DNA from: an uncultured Endozoicomonas sp.
Lineage (GTDB): Bacteria; Pseudomonadota; Gammaproteobacteria; Pseudomonadales; Endozoicomonadaceae
Length of the DNA: 64,000 nt
Assembly: GCA_900299555.1 (NCBI GenBank)
Contig: OODV01000190.1
Location: forward strand, 16,121-80,120
Reading direction: 5' to 3'
Shown: one piece after another, positions 9,501 to 17,220 of the stretch
Layout of the letters: each line of letters opens with the position of its first letter
How positions within the stretch are numbered: the first letter of the stretch is position 1
The notes under the pieces: model-generated
What the model saw: the letters and a program-made list of their open reading frames with translations, nothing else
What the model was told of the DNA's origin: nothing
Databases searched by the model: none
Position numbers and translations under genes: made by a program

Positions 9501-12337
9501 ATCAGCCGGGAGAGCTCCTGCATACTATTCGTGCCTGGAGGCGGTTATTTCATCCAGAGGATAAAATTTCAACCATTCGGTTTTTTGAGCACCAACTGGC
9601 CACTTCTGATAACTCTTTCCAGTTCGTTTATCGTATCCGTAGAAAAGATGGTAGCTATGCCACGGTCCGCAGCAAAGGGAAAGTGGTGTTCAGAGATGAA
9701 CAGGGAAAGCCAATGCGGGTTATTGGTACGATGGTCGATATAACCCATCAGATAGAAAGAGAGCGTGAACTCTCCATGGCCCGTTTTTCACTTGATAACG
9801 CGGGCGATCATATCCACTGGTTCCGAAGGGATGGCTATCATAAGTACGTCAATGAGTCTGCCTGTAAAGCGCTGGGGTTCTCACAGGAAGAGTTAATGAA
9901 GATGTCCATTATGGACATTAACCCGGCCGTAACCCGAAATTCCTGGAAGAAACTCTGGGAACAGTTGGTTCTCAGAAAAGGGATGACCTATGAAACGCTC
10001 AGAAAGACCTCCGATGGCACTGTTTTTCCAGTCGAAGTGACTGCGAATTACATGGAGTATGAAGGAGAAGGGTATCTATTTGCTTCTGGTCGAAACATCA
10101 CTGACCGTAAACAGGCTGAAGAAGCCTTGCATAAGGCTAAAGAGGTCGCGGATCAGGCGAATCAGGCCAAAAGCAATTTCCTGGCAAATATGAGCCATGA
10201 GATTCGAACCCCGATGAATGCGATCATTGGCTTGAGTCATCTGGTTCAGGAGACGAAACTTTCTCACCAGCAGAGAGATTACATTAGTAAAATCCAGATA
10301 TCTGCACATGATCTTCTGGGCATTATTAATGATATTCTTGACTTCTCAAGAATTGAGGCTGGCAAACTCAATATGGAAAATATCGAGTTTGACCTTGGTG
10401 GTGTTTTTGAAAATGTCTATAACCTCAGCAGTATTAAGGCCAGGGAAAAAGGGCTCACCCTGACTTATGACATTCACTCTGATGTTCCGCAACAGTTGAA
10501 AGGAGATCCTCTCAGGCTTGGGCAGATACTCATTAACCTTACCCACAATGCCCTTAAATTTACCAGTGAAGGCGAAGTCAATGTCTCTGTCCAGGTGCTC
10601 TCCAGTCGGCAGGATGTTGTCAGGCTTGAGTTCTCTGTAACCGATACTGGCATAGGCATTAGTAAACAGCAGCAAAGCAAGCTTTTTCAATCATTTTCTC
10701 AGGTCGATGGTTCAACAACCCGAAAGTTTGGTGGTACGGGATTGGGGCTGGCAATCTGTAAGAATCTTGTGCAGATGATGAACGGAGACATGTCTGTAGA
10801 TTCTGAACCCGGTAAGGGAAGTACTTTTCGCTTCGTGGCTGAGCTGGGTATAGCTCATCAGGCTCAGGTTTTAGTGCAGTCGCTTCAAGGTGTGCGTGTG
10901 CTTGTAGTGGATGATAATCCGGAAGCCAGGGCTCTTTTGATCAGTCACTTGAAAATGTCTGGGTGTGAAACCTGGGAAATGGGGCACGGAGATGAAGCTC
11001 TGACCTTGCTTAAACAAAAGAATGCCAGTGAACAGGAGTCTATCTCGCTCGTTCTTCTCGACTGGAGGATGCCTGATATTGATGGCATTGAATTGGCTAA
11101 GCTTATTCATAAGCTCAATCTTGCTGTAGAGCCCAAACTGATCATGGTATCTGCCTATGGAAGGGAAGAGGTGATGGCAAGAGCTTCTGGTGAAGTAGAT
11201 GCCTTTCTTATCAAGCCGGTTAACCGTTCCGTATTGATAGAAACCATTCTGCGGATGCTGAAGTGCAGGAGTACTCAGAAAACTGATGTTATCGAAGAGG
11301 CTCGATTCTGCGAGATTATGCCCAAAGGGCGGATACTGTTGGCTGAAGACAATGAAATTAACCGTCAGGTTGCCCGTGAGCTGCTTGAAGGTATGGGGCT
11401 TGATGTAGTGATGGTCACTAATGGGGCCGAAGCCGTTGAGCGGATAAAAAAGGAAGATTTTGATCTGGTGTTTATGGACATTCAGATGCCTGAGATGGAT
11501 GGTTATCAGGCAACCCGTATGATCAGGAGGAAGCTTGCCAAAGATAAACTGGTTATCATCGCCATGACAGCCCATGCAATGACAGGGGATCGCGAGCGTT
11601 GTCTGCAGGCTGGAATGAATGATCATATTTCCAAACCGTTAAGTCCTGATGCGCTTAAGCAGATGGTTCGTCACTGGTTGCAGGTGGGAGAAACCGACCT
11701 ACTTTACTCAGTGGCTCTAGCGCAGAGTATGGAGCGTGGTTCCTGCTTGGGATTACCAGGAATTGATGTGGACGAAGGTTTGAGTAGGCTTCAGGGGAAT
11801 CAGCCACTCTATGAGAAACTTCTGGCTGACTTCTACAAAGGTCAGAAGGAAGACCTGATTCAATTACAGGCACTTCTGGAAACCGGTGATTGGCATGAAG
11901 CTTGTCAGTTGATCCATGCATTAAAAGGCGTTGCCGGTAATTTGGGAGCAAAAAGGTTGCATGAACTGGCTTCGCAGCTTGAGACTAGTCTACGAAGGCA
12001 GTATGAGATGCCGGGCAGTGCTTTGATGGACGCTTTTGTGCTGGCTTTTGAACAGGTGATGGAAGGGCTCGAACAGTTGCCACCGGTGAAAGAAGACCTG
12101 GAACCTGCAGGAGAGGGGGCTATTGAAGTGGGTGAACTGAATGACCTTCTCTATGAGATGGAACAAAAGTTGAGCGAAGGGGATGTCGATGTTGTGTCTC
12201 TGCTGCCTACGCTTATTCAGGGGCTAAAAGATCAGATTGATCAGAAACAGCTAAAGTCCTTTCAGGATGCTGTTATCAGTTATGACTTTGATGAGGCTAA
12301 TGGAATACTGGGAAGTATCAAGCAGAGCTTTAGTTGA
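6530..12337 (+). CDS. giant hybrid sensor histidine kinase with three periplasmic solute-binding domains
   Basis: 1935 residues. Order seen: signal/anchor helix (~10-33); three SBP_bac_3-type periplasmic domains (~40-265, 270-500, 510-740); transmembrane helix (~745-765); GAF-like region (~780-950); PAS with PAC (~953-1075); second PAS (~1083-1195); HisKA with [13 protein letters not shown] (H1223); HATPase with DTGIGI and GGTGLGLAI; receiver 1 (D1511 in LLDWRMP); receiver 2 (D1650 in MDIQMP); HPt with HALKGVAGN (H1796). This is the EvgS/BvgS unorthodox phosphorelay plan, but those have two sensor domains, not three. Domains 1 and 2 share the pattern GKPxGLxxDxWxLWxEKxxTPV, suggesting internal duplication. 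No response regulator gene is adjacent, so its output partner is elsewhere. The ligand is unknown; the family binds small solutes such as amino acids. Confidence 0.93.
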   Translation: MPFALSRYFRPTLQTLLCFLLFLLMVSISADLLAETVKKPVRIAYFTDDAPWMFVNDQGKPDGLVYDLWQLWAEKNNTPVNFLPSSPDQIKNQLDRSQVDLLAYIPGTLNQDGVLRDFERVLIYEFVPVLLVEKSHQIDSFQEALAKLRIGYVKGHNCQPHLKTFNAEAVVVPFASYSAMVGAATNREVDAVLGGHASLLYYLTSSGVEDEYQVVQAPLHPVKIKAAVASGAAGLVSVLEKGMAKISEQEKSELIEDWFQFTPCNQESLVVALDAGLAPLSFINALGKPSGLFVDIWNLWSEKTGTPVKFRVGPIGESLTALRDGKVDVIAAVSPTMERSQWMALSNPYYGLNTRIYFRSTSKLDDPGTELNGKKLGVVTSSSQEEFVRRWLPDVYPVGYSSVSELIGGLFSGEIDAFLGEPVIVQSALNRDGLLGEVSSSEYFNLNEAVGAGFLLNDSADLLSELNNGFRAITPDEYRQIENRWIVSTRDRYFHRSGSVIELSESERRWLGENPVISVLVDNNKPPFSYINSRGQWQGIAIDYLKLLEDRLGITFQLHQDRVWTDGLSQAYRHDVDAVAMLQKTEERSRYLNFTKPLVSVPAVVLARVSDKSIRSPSHLKGKRVGFTPGYVTYEIFRQKYPGIHFVNIPDIATGLNQVASGVLDAMVVNLASASYEIERMKITNLQVVAEAGFNYEFSMASRNNSPELASIFEKAVDTITPEDRELLESSWLSIKGGMWRPNKELFIGLVLILVTLILIVYWNRRLTIEIADREKAEEGLRVRSELDRLLSDISRHFMDQPVHEANEYFLSQLGNYLNAEAVCIFTWEPRARIEHYWTRRSNPDPVAFEPLFDHDFTRVYGEVKKDQVNILVRDEILQKGDHEGVAILDGLGVSIAVYAPMMLFGRVVGGIGLINIPEKYQVYINEMDLLHRMGELVAVARDRQNAEDALRVSEERYQLAMDAASDGLWDWDVQRDWMYLSPRYQTMLGYQPGELLHTIRAWRRLFHPEDKISTIRFFEHQLATSDNSFQFVYRIRRKDGSYATVRSKGKVVFRDEQGKPMRVIGTMVDITHQIERERELSMARFSLDNAGDHIHWFRRDGYHKYVNESACKALGFSQEELMKMSIMDINPAVTRNSWKKLWEQLVLRKGMTYETLRKTSDGTVFPVEVTANYMEYEGEGYLFASGRNITDRKQAEEALHKAKEVADQANQAKSNFLANMSHEIRTPMNAIIGLSHLVQETKLSHQQRDYISKIQISAHDLLGIINDILDFSRIEAGKLNMENIEFDLGGVFENVYNLSSIKAREKGLTLTYDIHSDVPQQLKGDPLRLGQILINLTHNALKFTSEGEVNVSVQVLSSRQDVVRLEFSVTDTGIGISKQQQSKLFQSFSQVDGSTTRKFGGTGLGLAICKNLVQMMNGDMSVDSEPGKGSTFRFVAELGIAHQAQVLVQSLQGVRVLVVDDNPEARALLISHLKMSGCETWEMGHGDEALTLLKQKNASEQESISLVLLDWRMPDIDGIELAKLIHKLNLAVEPKLIMVSAYGREEVMARASGEVDAFLIKPVNRSVLIETILRMLKCRSTQKTDVIEEARFCEIMPKGRILLAEDNEINRQVARELLEGMGLDVVMVTNGAEAVERIKKEDFDLVFMDIQMPEMDGYQATRMIRRKLAKDKLVIIAMTAHAMTGDRERCLQAGMNDHISKPLSPDALKQMVRHWLQVGETDLLYSVALAQSMERGSCLGLPGIDVDEGLSRLQGNQPLYEKLLADFYKGQKEDLIQLQALLETGDWHEACQLIHALKGVAGNLGAKRLHELASQLETSLRRQYEMPGSALMDAFVLAFEQVMEGLEQLPPVKEDLEPAGEGAIEVGELNDLLYEMEQKLSEGDVDVVSLLPTLIQGLKDQIDQKQLKSFQDAVISYDFDEANGILGSIKQSFS

Positions 12338-12355
12338 AAACTATGTTTCTAATGC

Positions 12356-12374
12356 GGAGCCAGTGACTGGCTCC
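12356..12374. terminator. hairpin between convergent kinase and ygfZ genes
   Basis: Perfect 8-bp inverted repeat ggagccag-tga-ctggctcc with a 3-base loop, 19 bases after the kinase stop and 29 before the ygfZ stop. It lacks a U-tract on either strand, so a terminator role for both genes is plausible by position but not proven. Confidence 0.45.
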
Positions 12375-12402
12375 CTGGGTGGCCTGGTTGGGTTGATGCT
12401 TC

Positions 12403-13464
12403 CTACCTTTGAAGTTCAGCTTTGGGATCTATTGCATAAGGCAGATCATGAACCCTCAACTGATGACTTTTTTCCGGTGTAAGATATACATCGTTGGCTT
12501 CAGCAGCATCAATCCGGATAACCGCCAGTAATTCAATCTTGTTGGATTCGAAATTGCTGGCGCTCTGTATGATTTCACCGACAGGTTTGCCATCACCGTT
12601 GTATAGGCGAGTATTGATATCGGGTGGTTCTACAAGGTTTTCGAGAGGGCTTTCAAGGCTCAGCCAATAGCACCGGCTTTTCTGTTGTCCCAGGTTTTGC
12701 ATTCTGGTAACAATTTCCTGCCCGGTATAGCACCCCTTTCTGAAACTGACACCTCCCAGGGAGGGCTGGTTCAGATGCTGGGGTATGTATTTGTCGATAG
12801 TTTCCTTGCGAAGCTCTGGAATTACCGACTCAATATTCAGTAATTGCCAAAAATCTTCATTTGCAGGTGTCAGTTCTTTTGTAAGTTCAGTCCACCACTG
12901 TGGAAGGTCGTTCTGGTGAAGCCATAGCTCATATCGAGCTCGGATACCGGGGACTTTTATAAGGTAGCCACTGCCGGGGACTTCGATCACTTCATTCTGT
13001 TTTGGCAGTGGTGAGTCAGGAAAAATCTTGGCTAAAATCGTATCAATATTCTCACCAGACAGGCCAAGAATGACGTAATCTGGCTGGGGGGTAAGATCAA
13101 CCTTAAAAAAAACAGCGTATTTTTTCAGTGTATCTATCGTGGTTTCCGTTAGCCCTGAATTCATAGCCAGCAGATAGCGCTCGCCATTATTCATAATTAT
13201 GAAGTTTGTGTACATTCGCCCTTTAGGGGAGCACGCAACACCGGTGCTCTGATGAAGAGCGCCAAGCTGCATCATATGAGTGGAAATCTGTCCCTGTAAG
13301 AACTTTTGACGATCCGTTCCATCGACACTGATCAGGTTTTGGCTGGATAATACAGAGACTGTGTTGGTGCTGAGCTTTGGTGGTGTTTTGGAAAAGCCTT
13401 TCAACTGCTCTTTTTCATAAACAGCACCCTGAGTTATTAAGTAGGTCTTCCAGTCAGTGGCCAT
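12403..13464 (-). CDS. ygfZ: tRNA-modifying/Fe-S maintenance protein YgfZ (folate-binding, GcvT-like)
   Basis: 353 residues. YgfZ is a tetrahydrofolate-binding relative of glycine-cleavage T protein that supports iron-sulfur enzymes such as MiaB and affects tRNA modification. The diagnostic motif KGCYTGQEI is present with the key cysteine at residue ~245. N-terminal ISVDGTDRQKFLQGQISTHM-type sequence fits the family. It is divergent from sdhE, an association with succinate dehydrogenase assembly and Fe-S metabolism seen across gammaproteobacteria. Start ATG at 13464. Confidence 0.93.
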   Translation of the reverse strand: MATDWKTYLITQGAVYEKEQLKGFSKTPPKLSTNTVSVLSSQNLISVDGTDRQKFLQGQISTHMMQLGALHQSTGVACSPKGRMYTNFIIMNNGERYLLAMNSGLTETTIDTLKKYAVFFKVDLTPQPDYVILGLSGENIDTILAKIFPDSPLPKQNEVIEVPGSGYLIKVPGIRARYELWLHQNDLPQWWTELTKELTPANEDFWQLLNIESVIPELRKETIDKYIPQHLNQPSLGGVSFRKGCYTGQEIVTRMQNLGQQKSRCYWLSLESPLENLVEPPDINTRLYNGDGKPVGEIIQSASNFESNKIELLAVIRIDAAEANDVYLTPEKSHQLRVHDLPYAIDPKAELQR

Positions 13465-13634
13465 CTGATTACCTTGTTATCTGGTTGCCGCAATTTGATA
13501 AGGCGGGACATTGATGCCCGGCAAACATGAAGTAAAGATGGATTGCCGTGCTGTCATTGTGTTTGCCCTAATGGGGAAAATATTAAATAAGCGATGGCAT
13601 AATAGAGGATTATTGCTTCAAATTTAAAGGTATA

Positions 13635-13937
13635 ATGACTAGCAAAATCCATAATTGGGGTTATTCTGAAATGCTGGGCGAAAATGAATTAAAATGCCTT
13701 CAGTGGCGCAGTCGTCGTGGGATGCTTGAACTGGATGTTCTTTTGGAGCCTTTTACCAGAGAAGCGTTGGCTGGCTTGAGTGATACTGATCAGCAAACTT
13801 ATGTTCGCCTGTTGGAGTGTGAAGATCCGGATCTCTTCAGTTGGTTTATGAGCGGAGCAAGGCCTGAAGACCAGGAACTGAGTCGCATGATTGATATGGT
13901 ATTAGAGCGTGGGCGGTACAAGGGCGAGTCTTTTTGA
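13635..13937 (+). CDS. sdhE: succinate dehydrogenase assembly factor SdhE (CptB)
   Basis: 100 residues, a little longer than E. coli SdhE (88). It helps attach FAD covalently to SdhA/FrdA in the cytoplasm. The family RGxxE motif is present as RRGMLELD (R28, G29, E32), and the conserved RLLECEDPDLFSWFM block follows. The ATG at 13635 has AAAGG seven bases upstream; a second in-frame ATG at 13671 would give the shorter, more E. coli-like protein. It overlaps ygfX by 29 bases, so the two are probably translated as a pair (cptB-cptA in E. coli). Confidence 0.92.
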   Translation: MTSKIHNWGYSEMLGENELKCLQWRSRRGMLELDVLLEPFTREALAGLSDTDQQTYVRLLECEDPDLFSWFMSGARPEDQELSRMIDMVLERGRYKGESF

Positions 13938-14385
13938 GATTAACTTAAGGCGTTCTCGTTACTATTTTACTTTAATTGCTGTCAGCCACTTTGCAGCCTT
14001 CTTGGCATTGTGGCTATCCTCACTCTGGCTGATAGCCAAGTTTGCTCTGGCTGTTGTTCTGGTTTCTCATTGTTATCGATACTGCCTCCGATTCATTACT
14101 CACAAACATTGTTCGAGTATTCGCAGTATTCGATTATTTGATGAACAATGGAGAGTCCTTCTTGATGGTAGGTGGTTTCGCGCATGGCCTGAAGGTGAGG
14201 TTGTCGTAACTTCCGCGTTGATCTGTTTTAAATTGAGAGTTGAGGATAAGCACCATCCTTCATATCTAATCCTGTTTCCAGACAGTGCTGATCCTGATGA
14301 ATTGCATGCTTTCAGGCTAAGACTGATTCTTGAGTCTTCCACTCTGTTTGTTGGAGGGGCTCATAGCTTTCGGGAATCAGAATAG
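13909..14385 (+). CDS. ygfX: YgfX/CptA-like inner membrane protein
   Basis: 158 residues from a GTG start at 13909. Two close hydrophobic helices (~20-52) are followed by a soluble part, the layout of YgfX (CptA), reported in E. coli as a membrane protein paired with SdhE that affects MreB/FtsZ; sequence conservation is low in this family, so the call leans on topology and on its place directly behind sdhE. The exact start is uncertain because it lies inside sdhE. Its last 74 bases overlap the 3' end of nadB on the other strand. Confidence 0.8.
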   Translation: MGGTRASLFEINLRRSRYYFTLIAVSHFAAFLALWLSSLWLIAKFALAVVLVSHCYRYCLRFITHKHCSSIRSIRLFDEQWRVLLDGRWFRAWPEGEVVVTSALICFKLRVEDKHHPSYLILFPDSADPDELHAFRLRLILESSTLFVGGAHSFRESE

Positions 14386-15988
14386 TGTCTTCCGGGTGAT
14401 TTACCGGATTGGGGTAATCCAGTGTGTAATGCAAACCGCGAGACTCTTTCCTTGACATGGCACACCGGATAATTAACTCGGATACCTGGGCAAGGTTTCG
14501 AAGCTCAATGAGGTCATTACTGATTTTGAAGTTACTGTAAAACTCATTGATTTCGGATTGCAGCAGCTCAACACGATTCATGGCCCTTTGCAGGCGTTTT
14601 GTTGTTCGAACAATCCCAACATAATCCCACATAAAACGACGTAGCTCATCCCAGTTGTGAGAGATGACGACATTTTCATCGGAATCAGTTACCTGGCTTT
14701 CATCCCAATCGGGTAGTGCAGGTGGTTCCAAGTATTGGTGAATAGTTTCGCTAATAATTTGAGCACAGCTTTTTGCTGATACAAAGCACTCAAGTAACGA
14801 ATTGCTGGCAAGTCTATTAGCACCATGCAGCCCTGTAAAGCTGCATTCTCCAACTGCAAAAAGTCCTTTTGAGTCTGTTTGGCCATATTTATCAACAAAG
14901 ATTCCCCCACAAGTGTAGTGTGCCGCTGGAACGATGGGGATGGGATCCCTGGTGATATCGATATCGTAGCTCAGGCATCGCTCATAAATCGTCGGAAAGT
15001 GTGAGCGAATGAATTCGGCAGGCTTATGACTGATATCCAGGTAAAGGCAGTCTGACCCCAGTCGCTTCATCTCATGGTCAATTGCCCGGGCAACAATATC
15101 TCTGGGTGCCAGTTCTTCCCGATGGTCATACTCTTTCATGAATCTGGAGCCATCAGGACGTTTTAGCTGGCCGCCCTCTCCCCTTACTGCTTCAGAAATG
15201 AGGAATGATTTGGCATTGGGGTGATAGAGACAGGTTGGATGGAACTGATTAAACTCCATATTAGCAACCCGGCAGCCCGCTCGCCATGCCATTGCAATAG
15301 CATCACCAGACGCACCATCGGTGTTGCTGGTATAAAGGTAGGCTTTGCTGGCTCCACCAGAGGCAAGCACGGTACATCGGCTTCTGAATACCTTAATCTG
15401 GTCAGTCTTCAGGTCAAGGATGTAAGCGCCAACACAACGATGCTCATTGTTATCAGTGATGCTACTAGAAAAGTTGCCCAGTTTGCTGGTGTTAATAAGG
15501 TCGATCGCCAGATGATGGTCAAACACGTTGATATTTGTTTTTGATTTTGCCTTCTCCAATAGCGTGTCTGAAATAGCTCTACCGGTGGCATCTGCAGCGT
15601 GAATTATCCGGCGGGCGCTGTGTCCGCCTTCCCTCGTAAGGTGGAAATCAAAAGGTCTGTCTACTGTATTATCCGGTGTGAATGGAACGCCCTGATTGAT
15701 CAGCCATTCGATGCTGTCCCTGCCATTCTCAACAATGTGCCGAACGGCATGCTCATTACAGAGCCCTGCTCCTGCAACCAGTGTATCCTGAATGTGCTGA
15801 TCGATATTGTCCCCGGTCTGATCCAGCACTGCAGCTATCCCACCTTGTGCCCAGTAGGTTGATCCGGCACTCAATGAGTCTTTGCTGAAAATGGCAATGC
15901 GGGCAGTACTGGGCAATTGAAGTGCTGTAGTAAGGCCGGCGGCCCCTGAGCCAATGATGATTACATCGTAATTAAAGGGCTGTTGCAT
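14312..15988 (-). CDS. nadB: L-aspartate oxidase
   Basis: 558 residues. NadB oxidises L-aspartate to iminoaspartate using FAD, with oxygen or fumarate as acceptor; NadA then forms quinolinate for NAD synthesis. The FAD-binding fold opens with VIIIGSGAAGL (residues ~10-20). Other succinate dehydrogenase/fumarate reductase-family blocks are visible: TYWAQGGIAAV, TREGGHSARRI, and GLHGANRLASNSLLE near the active site. Start ATG at 15988 with AGGGGA six bases upstream. The tail overlaps ygfX convergently. A perfect FNR/ANR-type box lies about 245 bases upstream. Confidence 0.96.
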   Translation of the reverse strand: MQQPFNYDVIIIGSGAAGLTTALQLPSTARIAIFSKDSLSAGSTYWAQGGIAAVLDQTGDNIDQHIQDTLVAGAGLCNEHAVRHIVENGRDSIEWLINQGVPFTPDNTVDRPFDFHLTREGGHSARRIIHAADATGRAISDTLLEKAKSKTNINVFDHHLAIDLINTSKLGNFSSSITDNNEHRCVGAYILDLKTDQIKVFRSRCTVLASGGASKAYLYTSNTDGASGDAIAMAWRAGCRVANMEFNQFHPTCLYHPNAKSFLISEAVRGEGGQLKRPDGSRFMKEYDHREELAPRDIVARAIDHEMKRLGSDCLYLDISHKPAEFIRSHFPTIYERCLSYDIDITRDPIPIVPAAHYTCGGIFVDKYGQTDSKGLFAVGECSFTGLHGANRLASNSLLECFVSAKSCAQIISETIHQYLEPPALPDWDESQVTDSDENVVISHNWDELRRFMWDYVGIVRTTKRLQRAMNRVELLQSEINEFYSNFKISNDLIELRNLAQVSELIIRCAMSRKESRGLHYTLDYPNPVNHPEDTILIPESYEPLQQTEWKTQESVLA

Positions 15989-16144
15989 AGGAGTCCCCTG
16001 TCATCAGATTAATCTGACGTAATTTATCCTTCATATAATCCATAAGAAAATGAATACAGTGTGGATTAATGTGCTAGCCTGTGGAACTGTAACTGTCCGG
16101 TACGAGACACTATAAGCTCTCTTCAGTGAGCAACGTGGCCATCT

Positions 16145-16174
16145 GCAGCTGTAAGTAAGTTTTTTTACAGTTGC
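16145..16174 (+). other. 10-bp stem-loop followed by AT-rich sequence
   Basis: gcagctgtaa and ttacagttgc form a ten-base stem with one G-U pair and a U-rich loop. On the plus strand the T-run is inside the loop rather than after the stem, so it is not a standard terminator. It could be part of a small RNA or an untranslated leader; nothing else supports either. Confidence 0.4.
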
Positions 16175-16230
16175 TTATGTATATGTCAGGCTAAAGTGGC
16201 TATTTTTCAGGTCGACGTTTAAGAATGCGG

Positions 16231-16244
16231 TTGATCTAAATCAA
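16231..16244. promoter_or_regulatory. perfect FNR/ANR-type binding site
   Basis: TTGATctaaATCAA matches the FNR/ANR consensus TTGAT-N4-ATCAA in every defined position. It lies 243 bases upstream of nadB and 332 upstream of rpoE. Oxygen control of either gene, or of an unrecognised transcript, would follow if the site is used. No clear -10 element is seen at the spacing of a class II FNR promoter in either direction. Confidence 0.6.
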
Positions 16245-16465
16245 CAAGCCTTGAACTTAAAGCAATTGACCTTTCTGTTTTGGTTAGCCCGGCCAATAAT
16301 ACAGTAGCGCGTAATGGTTCGGGTCATTATATAGAATGTTTTGGCTGTACTATAGCGCTATGCAACGCTAAAGATAACTGGACGGTTTTTCAATATAATT
16401 ACAGAACTCAGAAAAACTGAGTGTGGTGGACAAATACCTTTTATAGTAAAAAATTGAAAATATCA

Positions 16466-16494
16466 GGAACTTTTCTTCATTTTGATGGTCTATA
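16466..16494 (+). promoter_or_regulatory. sigma-E (AlgU-type) promoter for rpoE
   Basis: GGAACTT (-35, 16466-16472), a 16-base spacer, then TCTATA (-10, 16489-16494). The -35 is the exact extracytoplasmic sigma-E consensus and the TC start of the -10 fits. It stands about 80 bases before the rpoE start, as expected for autoregulation of rpoE/algU. Confidence 0.7.
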
Positions 16495-16575
16495 TACTTG
16501 CGGTTGAGTCTAACCCTATATTGCACTATGGTGCCATTTTCGGTGCTCCTGCCATGTGCGGGTGGAGATGCCTGA

Positions 16576-17163
16576 ATGGTTGATAGTCCAGACTCTGATC
16601 AACAGCTGGTTGATCGTGTTAAACAGGGTGATAAAAAAGCTTATGATGTGCTGGTTATCAAATATCAGCACCGTATTCTTGGACTGGTTGGGGGTTATGT
16701 CAGTGACTTTCAGGAAGTTCAGGATGTAACGCAAGAAGCTTTTATAAAAGCATATCGTGCGCTGGATAAGTTTCGCGGGGACAGTTCATTTTATACGTGG
16801 TTGTATCGTATTGCTGTCAACACGGCCAAGAATCACTTGGTATCGAAAGGCCGTAGGCTGCCGGAGTCTGATATTGATGTCCATGATGCAGATTTCCTGG
16901 AAACTGCGACGACATTGAGAGTCGTTGATACACCGGAACGTAACCTTTACTGTGATGAGATTGAGCAGGTTATTCATGATGTTATCCAGCGTTTACCTGA
17001 TGAGCTCCGAACTGCTGTAATGTTGAGAGAGTTTGATGGATTGAGTTATGAAGAAATAGCTGATGTTATGGATTGTCCGGTTGGAACTGTCCGGTCTAGG
17101 ATTTTCAGGGCAAGAGAGGCTATTGATCGTGAAATCAGGCCGTTATTGGGGCAGGGTGGTTAA
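16576..17163 (+). CDS. rpoE: RNA polymerase sigma-E factor (RpoE/AlgU)
   Basis: 195 residues, an ECF sigma factor directing the envelope-stress regulon. Region 2 shows DVTQEAFIKAYRALDKFRGD and FYTWLYRIAVNTAKN; region 4 shows GLSYEEIADVMDCPVGTVRSRI with the recognition helix. GGAG lies eight bases before ATG. It heads the operon rpoE-rseA-rseB-rseC-mucD, whose products sequester and release it, and is preceded by a matching sigma-E promoter. Confidence 0.97.
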   Translation: MVDSPDSDQQLVDRVKQGDKKAYDVLVIKYQHRILGLVGGYVSDFQEVQDVTQEAFIKAYRALDKFRGDSSFYTWLYRIAVNTAKNHLVSKGRRLPESDIDVHDADFLETATTLRVVDTPERNLYCDEIEQVIHDVIQRLPDELRTAVMLREFDGLSYEEIADVMDCPVGTVRSRIFRAREAIDREIRPLLGQGG

Positions 17164-17220
17164 CAGGTTTGACTAACGCATGGCAACAGCAAGGTCTGCG
17201 TGGATATCAGGGGTTTGTCT

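Larger units (their letters stand above)
15989..16575. other. 587-bp divergent intergenic region nadB / rpoE
   Basis: No gene is seen here. It holds a U-rich hairpin (16145-16174), a perfect FNR/ANR-like box (16231-16244), a small repeat actcag-aaaaa-ctgagt (16406-16422) and a sigma-E-type promoter (16466-16494) before rpoE. The region is AT-rich and long enough for several promoters. Confidence 0.7.

Noticed and set aside
10871..11626. 251-codon open frame antisense within the kinase receiver domains
   Set aside because: It lies fully opposite well-conserved receiver sequence and has no recognisable domain.
13635..14385. sdhE-ygfX as a new toxin-antitoxin pair
   Set aside because: It is the conserved cptBA/sdhE-ygfX locus, already described; SdhE acts in flavinylation.
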